Assembly (NCBI GenBank): GCA_015064665.1
Contig: SVRU01000009.1
Coordinates: 1-45,668, forward strand
DNA length: 45,668 nt
Source of the DNA: Oscillospiraceae bacterium
GTDB taxonomy: Bacteria; Bacillota_A; Clostridia; Oscillospirales; CAG-272
Reading direction: 5' to 3'
Part shown: in pieces, positions 39,967 to 45,668 of the stretch
Position numbering within the stretch: the first letter of the stretch is position 1
Layout: the number at the start of each line of letters is the position of its first letter
The notes under the pieces: model-generated
What the model saw: the letters and a program-made list of their open reading frames with translations, nothing else
What the model was told of the DNA's origin: nothing
Database searches by the model: none
Program-made: the position numbers and the translations under genes

Positions 39967-40928
39967 TGAGTAAAACAATGAAAGCATGGTTGATAGTGGC
40001 TGCTTTTTTCATAGCTATCGGAATAATTACTTTTGCCGTGATCATGACCATCAATGGTTGGGATTTTACCAAGCTCGGCACAGGTAAATACGAAACCAAC
40101 ACGTATGAACTAAATGAAGAATTTAGCACTATATCAATAATAACAGATACTGCGGATATTGTATTCGTTCCTTCCGATGATGAAAAATGTAAGGTAGTTT
40201 GTTATGAGGTTGAAAAAGAGAAACATTCCGTATCTGTAGCAGACGGTGTGTTGACTGTTAATGCGGTTGATACGCGAAAATGGTATGACCATATAGGCAT
40301 CAATTTCAAAACTCAAAAAATAACCATATATCTGCCCGAAGCTGAATACTCCTCACTCAGCATAGAAGCAAGCACGGGCGATACTAAGATACCGAATGAT
40401 TTCAAGTTTGAGAACATTGACATTTCTGTTAGTACGGGAGATGTGAACTGTTTTGCTTCAGCCACGGAAACGATAAAAATAGCAGCAACTACGGGTGACA
40501 TTAGTGTAGCGGATATATCCGCAGGTCTGCTTGACCTTTCGGTTTCCACGGGCCAGGTTACAGTTTCCAACGTGATCTGCAGCGGCAATGTCAAAATCGG
40601 TGTATCAACGGGTGACACTCTTATGTCGGACGTCGAGTGCAAAAGCGTAATTTCGAACGGAAGCACCGGTGATATTGTTTTAAAGAATGTTATTGCCGCA
40701 GAAACGTTCTCTATCGAAAGAAGCACGGGTGACGTGAAGTTTGATGGCTCGGATGCCGCAGAAATTTATATTGAAACCGATACAGGTGACGTGAGAGGAA
40801 GCTTGCTTTCGGACAAAACCTTTATAGTAAATACAGACGCGGGCAAAGAAAGCTATCCCAAGGGAACGACCGGAGGCAGATGTGAGATAACTACGGACAC
40901 AGGAGATATCATAATAACTATTAACTGA
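39966..40928 (+). CDS. DUF4097 family beta-strand-repeat protein
   Basis: 320 aa. One N-terminal TM helix (AWLIVAAFFIAIGIITFAVIM) anchors an extracytoplasmic right-handed beta-helix-like domain of repeats marked by S/T-TGD: ASTGDTKI, VSTGDVNC, ATTGDISV, VSTGQVTV, VSTGDTLM, GSTGDIVL, RSTGDVKF, DTGDVRG, DTGDIII, roughly one per 20-22 residues. Probably a surface adhesin-like or envelope-stress partner of DUF1700. ATG overlaps the DUF1700 stop (TAATG). Confidence 0.88.
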   Translation: MSKTMKAWLIVAAFFIAIGIITFAVIMTINGWDFTKLGTGKYETNTYELNEEFSTISIITDTADIVFVPSDDEKCKVVCYEVEKEKHSVSVADGVLTVNAVDTRKWYDHIGINFKTQKITIYLPEAEYSSLSIEASTGDTKIPNDFKFENIDISVSTGDVNCFASATETIKIAATTGDISVADISAGLLDLSVSTGQVTVSNVICSGNVKIGVSTGDTLMSDVECKSVISNGSTGDIVLKNVIAAETFSIERSTGDVKFDGSDAAEIYIETDTGDVRGSLLSDKTFIVNTDAGKESYPKGTTGGRCEITTDTGDIIITIN

Positions 40929-41021
40929 TGGTTGACTTTTTTGAAAAATAATACAAACCTCTTGTATTTATTCTGCTTTTATGGTATAATAAAGCGAACG
41001 GAGAAAGTGTGTTTTTTGAGT

Positions 41022-41056
41022 GGTATCGGTGATACCAATTTGATACCGTTTTTTTG
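41022..41056 (+). terminator. Terminator-like GATACC repeats
   Basis: GGTATC (41022-41027) can pair with either of two GATACC copies (41031-41036, 41042-41047), followed by GTTTTTTT. It lies 94 bases after the DUF4097 stop. The rest of 40929-41150 holds no gene I can support. Confidence 0.55.
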
Positions 41057-41150
41057 TAGACTCCATAGACGAGGCGGAAAATAACGGTCAAATCCCCCGA
41101 AAAATCACGCAAAAAGACCTGAATACACCACATTTAATGCTAATTTAAGC

Positions 41151-41169
41151 GAGTGGGAATAATAAACGT
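41151..41169 (+). repeat. 19-bp direct repeat of the guaA 3' end, right copy
   Basis: GAGTGGGAATAATAAACGT, identical to 38838-38856. The match starts exactly at the GAG codon and the upstream sequence is unrelated to guaA. Confidence 0.65.
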
Positions 41170-41221
41170 GTTTTTTGGCATAACCCATTAACCACAAAAG
41201 GCAAAATTGAATAATCAAATC

Positions 41222-41257
41222 AGACCTTGAAGGAGTTTTTCTTTGAGGTCTTTTTTC
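41222..41257 (+). terminator. Second guaA-type terminator remnant
   Basis: AGACCTTG ... GAGGTCTTTTTT resembles the arms of the guaA terminator at 38935-38978 and sits at a similar distance after the repeated guaA tail. Confidence 0.55.
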
Positions 41258-41369
41258 TCAAAGAGTGCCGTGAAACCTTGATTTTCGGGCAAATATGTGA
41301 ATAAAATAATTGTTTTATCTTCATTCGCTGTGGATAAAAAACTTTGCCCCGATGACGATAGAAAGGTTT

Positions 41370-41519
41370 GTCAAAGACATAGTAGGTGCGGGTATCATCT
41401 TGGTCGGACTTTCAATATTTTTATTCTTTGGATGCCGGGTGGCAACCAACGGTATTATACTGCTTACCAAGGGAATTGCTTTCGGGGTTAAAAAGGTTTT
41501 CCGAAAAAGGAGAAAGTTC
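41370..41519 (+). pseudogene. DUF1700 C-terminal remnant (second copy)
   Basis: VKDIVGAGIILVGLSIFLFF, then GCRVATNGIILLTKGIAFGV and KKVFRKRRKF, aligns with the last TM helix and Lys-rich tail of the DUF1700 protein at 39370. The N-terminal ~150 codons are missing and the stop is lost by shift into the next frame. Confidence 0.7.
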
Positions 41520-41520
41520 G

Positions 41521-41855
41521 GTGAGCAAGGTAACGAAAATATGGCTTGTTGCAGCCGCCTCTCTTATATTAATTGGGTGCATACTTTTCGGGGGTGTGAT
41601 GATAATGCCGGAAGGGGATTTTATAAAATTAGCAACGAATAAATACGAAACAATAATCATACGTTAAGCGAAACCTTCGACTCTATCTCGGTTGATACTG
41701 ATACTGCCGATATTAAATTCGTTCCAAACGAGGAAGGTGAATGCTCTGTTGTATGTTACGAGCAGGAAAACGCAAAGCATTCGGTAACGGTAGCTGACGG
41801 CGGGCTTTCGGTAAAATCTAACACGAGAGACGTCAAAATAACCGTCAATCATTGA
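41521..41855 (+). pseudogene. DUF4097 remnant (second copy), frameshifted and truncated
   Basis: GTG 41521 begins SKVTKIWLVAAASLILIG... and YET, matching the N-terminus of the 39966 protein. After a one-base deletion at about 41652 the next frame continues NHTLSETFDSISVDTDTADI, KFVPNEEGECSVVCYE, HSVTVADGGLSV, and ends DVKITVNH-stop at 41855. Only the first ~110 of 320 residues remain. Confidence 0.78.
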
Positions 41856-41903
41856 AAGCAGAGGCTTTGCTTTGAGCAGCCGGCGAGACCTTTTAAAAAA
41901 CTA

Positions 41904-41932
41904 TTGCGTTTTTTCTTCTTTTGTGGTACAAT
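41904..41932 (+). promoter_or_regulatory. Promoter of lgt
   Basis: TTGCGT (41904-41909), 17-bp spacer ending TGG, TACAAT (41927-41932). Confidence 0.65.
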
Positions 41933-41984
41933 ATATTTATATTAAAATTTTGCGGGCGGGAAGCCTGCAATAATCGGAGGAAAT

Positions 41985-42761
41985 ATGTTACCGAATCCTA
42001 TACTTTTCGGTGTCGTTCATATGTACGGCGTTATGATTGCCGTCGGTATTCTCGGCACTTTTATAGTTCTCACCGTCGGCGGTAAGAAACTTGGTATAAA
42101 CGAGAAATTTCTCGATTTTACCTTCTATTGCGGAATTGGCTCAATAGTCGTCGGATTTCTTTCGGCATCGCTCTTCCAGGCGGTATATAATTATATTGAG
42201 AACCCTGCGGCAGGCTTTAAGTTCGGTCAGAGTATGACCTTTATGGGCGGTCTTATCGGAGGTGTCGTTTGCTTCCTTCTGGTTTATTTTTTGCTTCGTT
42301 CAAGGCTTCGCGGCAGGCTTATTGACGTGCTCTCGCTCGTGCCCTGTTGCATTACTATTGCTCATGGCTTCGGCAGAATAGGCTGCTTCTTTGGGGGCTG
42401 CTGCTACGGAATCCCAACCGACTCTTTCCTCGGAGTAAAGTTTCCGGGGCTGCCCGAACCGGTTCACCCGACAATGCTTTATGAGGCAGCGTTTCTCTTC
42501 ATTCTTTTCGGTATTATGACGTTTTTACTGTTCAAGTACGGCTTCAGACACAATATGAGCGTATATCTTATTTCCTACGGAATATTCAGATTTCTGATTG
42601 AATTTATCAGAGGCGACCACAGAGGCGAGCTCACCGGCCTTATATCTCCCTCTCAGTTCTGGTCAATTCCTATGGTTGTACTTGGCGTAGCTTTGATTTT
42701 CCTTCTTAATTATTTTCAGAAGAAGCGTGACGCTGAAATCGCGGCAGGCAAGTACGTATAA
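41985..42761 (+). CDS. lgt: Prolipoprotein diacylglyceryl transferase
   Basis: 258 aa, about seven TM helices. It transfers diacylglycerol from phosphatidylglycerol to the lipobox Cys of prelipoproteins. Diagnostic motifs: HGFGRIGCFFGGCCYG (the essential Arg of the Lgt signature), PTMLYEAAFLF and EFIRGDHRGE. The active-site His of the N-terminal HxYG motif is present (VHMYGVMIA). GGAGG precedes ATG 41985. It would process the lipoproteins encoded at 22210 and 23764. Confidence 0.95.
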   Translation: MLPNPILFGVVHMYGVMIAVGILGTFIVLTVGGKKLGINEKFLDFTFYCGIGSIVVGFLSASLFQAVYNYIENPAAGFKFGQSMTFMGGLIGGVVCFLLVYFLLRSRLRGRLIDVLSLVPCCITIAHGFGRIGCFFGGCCYGIPTDSFLGVKFPGLPEPVHPTMLYEAAFLFILFGIMTFLLFKYGFRHNMSVYLISYGIFRFLIEFIRGDHRGELTGLISPSQFWSIPMVVLGVALIFLLNYFQKKRDAEIAAGKYV

Positions 42762-42800
42762 AAAAACACGGGTCAGGAGTTATAGCACTCCTGACCCTAT
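42762..42800. terminator. Bidirectional terminator between lgt and the cupin gene
   Basis: GGGTCAGGAGT (42770-42780) / ACTCCTGACCC (42787-42797), perfect 11 bp; A-rich on the left gives a U tract for the minus strand. Confidence 0.82.
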
Positions 42801-42804
42801 CTGT

Positions 42805-43131
42805 TTATTGGTTCGGCACAACGGCAAAGAATACGAGGTCGCCCTCACCGTCGTTTATGACGGTATGAGATTCGCCCTTTTTGCAGTAGTGGCAGTCACC
42901 GGGGACAATTTTTTCCTCCTTGCCGTTATGGAAAAGTCTGCCCGTACCCGAGATGAAGTACATTATCTCGGAGGAATCCCCGTGGGTATGAAGTCCTATC
43001 GACGAGCCCGATTCGAGCCTTCCCATAAGAATCTTATTAAGCTCGTCGGTGAGCATTCTTGCCCTGAGAGAGCCGAGTCCGCCCTTAAAAGCAATTAGCT
43101 CCTTCTCTTCAACGCTGTCAAATTTTAACAT
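42805..43131 (-). CDS. Cupin domain protein
   Basis: 108 aa from ATG 43131 (AGAGGA upstream). Single cupin fold: motif 1 GSSIGLHTHGDSSEIMYFISG (H-x-H-x4-E, metal ligands) and motif 2 PGDCHYCKKGESHTV with the fourth His. It may be an isomerase, a metal-dependent sensor or a small-molecule binder. It lies 35 bases after the NifX-like gene in the same operon. Confidence 0.85.
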   Translation of the reverse strand: MLKFDSVEEKELIAFKGGLGSLRARMLTDELNKILMGRLESGSSIGLHTHGDSSEIMYFISGTGRLFHNGKEEKIVPGDCHYCKKGESHTVINDGEGDLVFFAVVPNQ

Positions 43132-43166
43132 TGCAAATCCTCTTTTCTGAATTAGTTTTACAGACT

Positions 43167-43565
43167 TCAGTGACAACTGCCGCCGCAGCCGTGGCTGCCG
43201 CAGGAGTGGCCGTCCTCGTGGTGATGCTCGCCGTGGTGAGAGCATTTTGCGAGAGGGTTATAGTCGAGCACTCCGGAGAGAAAGGCTCTTACCGCCCCGT
43301 CGCAGCTGCCTGACGCGCCGCCGTAGAGCTGAATTCCTGCGTCAGCGAGAGCGATTTGCGCGCCTCCGCCAATCCCGCCACATATCAGAACGTCAACACC
43401 GAGAGCGGCGAGCAGCTCGCTGAGCGCGCCGTGCCCCTTGCCGTCAGTGCCTACGATTTTTGATGAAATAATATCTTTCCCCTCGACGTCGTAGATTTTA
43501 AACTGCTCTGTGTGACCGAAGTGCTGGAATATTAACCCGTTTTCATAAGTAACCGCAATTATCAT
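43167..43565 (-). CDS. NifX/NifB-type (dinitrogenase iron-molybdenum cofactor) domain protein with metal-binding tail
   Basis: 132 aa. Residues 1-~100 form the NifX/NafY-like fold: IIAVTYENGLIFQHFGHTEQF, KGHGALSELLAALGVDVLIC, GGIGGGAQIALADAGI. The tail is rich in His and Cys (SHHGEHHHEDGHSC ... CGGSC), suited to binding nickel, zinc or an Fe-S/Fe-Mo precursor. No nitrogenase genes are nearby, and such stand-alone proteins in Clostridia likely handle iron-sulfur or metal clusters. First gene of a two-gene operon. Confidence 0.87.
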   Translation of the reverse strand: MIIAVTYENGLIFQHFGHTEQFKIYDVEGKDIISSKIVGTDGKGHGALSELLAALGVDVLICGGIGGGAQIALADAGIQLYGGASGSCDGAVRAFLSGVLDYNPLAKCSHHGEHHHEDGHSCGSHGCGGSCH

Positions 43566-43613
43566 AATACACCTCTTTTAACATAAGAAGTTTTTCAAAC
43601 ATTATCTGTCTAT

Positions 43614-43642
43614 ATTATAGCACTCATTTCTTAATATGTCAA
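43614..43642 (-). promoter_or_regulatory. Promoter of the NifX-cupin operon
   Basis: Minus strand TTGACA (43642-43637), 17 bp, TATAAT (43619-43614). Confidence 0.85.
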
Positions 43643-43674
43643 CTTTTAGACCGACCAACCGAGAAAATAAATAA

Positions 43675-43833
43675 ACGGTCGAAAAAACTGACCGATGCGA
43701 TGATAAACAGGAGGGCTATTCACCTACGGTTAAGATTTATTGCTCCGTCACCGGTGAGCAAGCTCCCCGATGGCTTACGCTCAAATGCGAGCATTCGTGT
43801 GGTGTTATCCACAAACTGATTTCGAGCAATTAA
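43675..43833 (+). pseudogene. Possible fragment of an unidentified Cys-containing protein
   Basis: A 52-codon stretch with natural-looking composition (CDDKQEGYSPTVKIYCSVTG ... CEHSCGVIHKLISSN, stop at 43833) but no ATG, GTG or TTG start. I cannot name a family. With the HTH fragment that follows, it suggests 43.67-44.08 kb is accessory DNA debris. Confidence 0.3.
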
Positions 43834-43868
43834 CCGTTAAGTCCCTCTTCGTCACCCGTCGTCACTAA

Positions 43869-44078
43869 TTCTCTCCAAAAGAGCTTGAAAAGCTCCTCGG
43901 ATGCGAGCACGACTCAATCAGACGGTGGCTGAACCGAGGACACCTAAAATGCGTAAAGGCTCAAGGCGAGGAAATCATAGCAAAGGAATGGCTGATAGCC
44001 TTCCTCTCGGATTATGGATTCAAAATCGCAAAGAAGAGCCAAAAACACCAAGAATTACTTAGCGAATACTTCGCATAA
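43869..44078 (+). pseudogene. HTH-domain protein fragment
   Basis: 69 codons after a TAA, no start codon: FSPKELEKLLGCEHDSIRRW, LNRGHLKC, then a helical tail ending HQELLSEYFA. The helix-turn-helix looks like a MerR/excisionase-type DNA-binding domain, as in small regulators of mobile elements. The N-terminus is missing. An AGGCTG/CAGCCT hairpin follows at about 44083-44105. Confidence 0.5.
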
Positions 44079-44189
44079 CATGAAAGGCTGGGCAAAAGCT
44101 CAGCCTATTCTTATATCACCAAAGTGATAGTAATTATGCGTAAATTTGTTTAATTTGCAGAATAATTTGGAGAACGCCAAATTTATTGG

Positions 44190-44218
44190 TTGACAAACCA
44201 TAGTTTTTATGATAGAAT
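44190..44218 (+). promoter_or_regulatory. Promoter and candidate operator of the HTH-HipA gene
   Basis: TTGACA (44190-44195), 17 bp, TAGAAT (44213-44218). The palindrome TGGTTGACAAACCA (44187-44200) overlaps the -35 and could be bound by the protein's own HTH domain. Confidence 0.65.
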
Positions 44219-44245
44219 AATAAAAAAGATTATTTGGAGGTAAAT

Positions 44246-45517
44246 ATGGCAGTTACCTATAAAAAGCTTTGGAAACTCCTCATAGATAAGGATATGAAAA
44301 AGAAGGAGCTTGCCTCACTTGCCGGAATCAATCCTACTACAATCAGCAAAATGAGTCGCGGTGAAAATGTAAGCGTTGACGTGCTTGGCAAAATATGCTC
44401 AGTTCTCGATTGTAAGCTCGATGATATAATGGAGTTTATTCCCGATGCACCCGTAGTAAATAACAATGCTCCTACAAAGGACTCATATGAAATACTTTCA
44501 GGAGATACTCTCGTTGCAACCTGGGATGATAAAATACTGACCGTTCACAACGAGTCCCTTCTCCCATTATACTTAAAAAAATACAAGGATGCAGACTCTT
44601 GGCTTGAAACACGCGCCATAGACAGTCACAGAGCGAATTCAAGACTTCTTAAAAAAGCTCTGCGCCTTGCTAATAAAGACGATATCTCTACGGTTATTCA
44701 CGTAAATGCGGCAACAATAACCGATAACTATTGGATTCGTCCTATCGGTTCGGCTCTCACCTATGCTGACGTTAAGTTCGATAACGATTACTTTGCAAGC
44801 CTCGCCCTGCGCGGAAACTACGATAGCTTTAACCAGGCGGCATCTAGAGGACACACTCGTTCTCCCGAGCTTACAAACGTAGGAAGCTTCGAGAAATGCT
44901 GGAAACTTAAGGACGGCAAATGGTGGATGCACAAGAAAGCAACGCTCCCCGAAATGTTCTCCGAGCTCTTCGTTTACGAGCTCGGTACTGCGCTAGGAAT
45001 GAATATGGCAATATACGAGAGAGGAACAGGCTGTATCAAAACGAAGGACTTCACTTCTCACGCAAGTGTAAACTTCGAGCCGGCATCAGCGTTTATGGGA
45101 GATAATGAGGATTATCTCGAGGTAATCGAAGCTCTCGAGCGTATATGCCCCGAAGCAATACCCGACTATATAAAAATGATATTTATGGATACCATCTGCG
45201 CGAACCCCGATAGACACACCAACAACTTCGGACTTCTGCGCGACGTGGAAAGCGGAAAGCTCCTTGGACTCGCGCCTAACTACGATAACAATATGGCGCT
45301 TATTTCCCGTGGTTACCCGGCAAATCCGAGCACAAATGACCTGCTGATATCACTCTTCCGTGAAGTTATGGATGCTTATCCGGAGTATCAAGAGTACATC
45401 CCAATCGTAACCGAGGAAACAATAGATATAGTCATTGGGAAAATAAATATGAAGGTAAAAGCAAAGGAAGTAAAGAATCTCGTTCTCGCGAGATATAAAC
45501 TTGCTATGCAAAACTAA
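44246..45517 (+). CDS. Single-chain HTH-HipA-like kinase
   Basis: 423 aa from ATG 44246 (GGAGG upstream). Residues 1-~66 are a Cro/C1-type HTH (KKKELASLAGINPTTISKMS). After a linker, residues ~120-420 resemble HipA-family Ser/Thr kinases: candidate ATP-binding Lys 230/231 (WWMHKKA), catalytic loop NPDRHTNNFG (D322, N327), and a metal-binding Asp in APNYDNN (D347). In classic hipBA modules the HTH antitoxin and kinase toxin are separate; here they are one chain. It may autorepress through the palindrome at its promoter. Target unknown; glutamyl-tRNA synthetase is the target of E. coli HipA. Confidence 0.82.
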   Translation: MAVTYKKLWKLLIDKDMKKKELASLAGINPTTISKMSRGENVSVDVLGKICSVLDCKLDDIMEFIPDAPVVNNNAPTKDSYEILSGDTLVATWDDKILTVHNESLLPLYLKKYKDADSWLETRAIDSHRANSRLLKKALRLANKDDISTVIHVNAATITDNYWIRPIGSALTYADVKFDNDYFASLALRGNYDSFNQAASRGHTRSPELTNVGSFEKCWKLKDGKWWMHKKATLPEMFSELFVYELGTALGMNMAIYERGTGCIKTKDFTSHASVNFEPASAFMGDNEDYLEVIEALERICPEAIPDYIKMIFMDTICANPDRHTNNFGLLRDVESGKLLGLAPNYDNNMALISRGYPANPSTNDLLISLFREVMDAYPEYQEYIPIVTEETIDIVIGKINMKVKAKEVKNLVLARYKLAMQN

Positions 45518-45523
45518 CACTAC

Positions 45524-45553
45524 ACGGTGGGCAGAAATGCTCACCGTTTTTCT
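45524..45553 (+). terminator. Terminator of the HTH-HipA gene
   Basis: ACGGTGGGC (45524-45532) / GCTCACCGT (45539-45547), one mismatch, then TTTTCT. The last ~110 bases of the window show no gene. Confidence 0.8.
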
Positions 45554-45668
45554 CTTCCCAATGACCCACCGCCTATAACAAAGAATAGTTTGTTTTGAAA
45601 AAGTCGATTTTCTTTCCCAAATTGTCTGGACTTTGAGAGATTTGTGTGGTATTGTGTTGTGCTACCGG

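Noticed and set aside
40921..41133. 70-aa minus-strand ORF after the DUF4097 gene
   Set aside because: It crosses a terminator-like repeat, has no good ribosome-binding site and no recognisable domain; treated as chance.

Overview
The window looks like chromosome from a low-to-mid GC anaerobic Bacillota of class Clostridia, probably a gut lineage. Evidence: class II GalT, rubrerythrin under a Fur/PerR-type regulator, a MetH without its reactivation domain plus a separate activation protein, BspA-type LRR lipoprotein, PadR-DUF1700-DUF4097 cassette, GGAGG Shine-Dalgarno sites, some TTG starts, and many near-consensus TTGACA-17-TATAAT promoters. No tRNA, rRNA, CRISPR array or complete insertion sequence was seen.

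Layout. 1-1472: end of an SDR oxidoreductase gene divergent from an AraC-type regulator, with promoters for both and a candidate operator between them. 1473-5100: a scarred accessory stretch with a four-helix-bundle (S23/IVS-type) protein, a GH28-like beta-helix protein, two membrane-protein genes each broken by one base at an A6 run, and three unusual structured repeat regions. 5200-12485: hydrolase/sugar genes (M28 peptidase plus alkaline-phosphatase-fold protein; fragments of a flavin reductase and an M20 peptidase; an unknown 565-aa protein; HAD phosphatases; galT). 12556-16438 (minus): one-carbon operon metF - MetH-activation protein - truncated metH. 16671-19146 (minus): Gfo/Idh/MocA dehydrogenase, then a Fur-family regulator with a putative heavy-metal exporter. 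19345-26160: fused MacB-like ABC transporter, LRR lipoprotein and small Gly/Asp/Asn lipoprotein, large serine hydrolase. 26292-31232: YdbC/PC4 protein, PerR-like regulator with rubrerythrin, two-component system plus GNAT enzyme, zinc-ribbon membrane protein. 31413-36120: DNA-modification region with a small acidic protein behind an SD-masking hairpin, an Eco57I-like adenine methyltransferase, a degenerate SbcD/Mre11-like protein, and the wreck of a HindIII-type restriction-modification system. 36134-42761: EamA transporter, Amidase_6 protein, GuaA lacking its glutaminase domain, a PadR-DUF1700-DUF4097 cassette flanked by a 19-bp direct repeat of the guaA 3' end, a decayed second copy of the cassette tail, and lgt. 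42805-45517: cupin plus NifX-like operon, gene fragments, and a one-chain HTH-HipA kinase.

Most noteworthy: (i) paired hairpin arrays at 3563-3729 and 4401-4575, each built from short stems with a C-TTC-G loop separated by a fixed linker that differs between arrays, plus interleaved inverted repeats before the four-helix-bundle gene; (ii) the guaA-tail direct repeat, which looks like attachment-site or duplication scars; (iii) the HindIII-like R-M relic; (iv) a 16-bp hairpin burying the ribosome-binding site of the small acidic gene; (v) the HTH-HipA fusion. All functional statements rest on motif recognition by eye; no database search was run.
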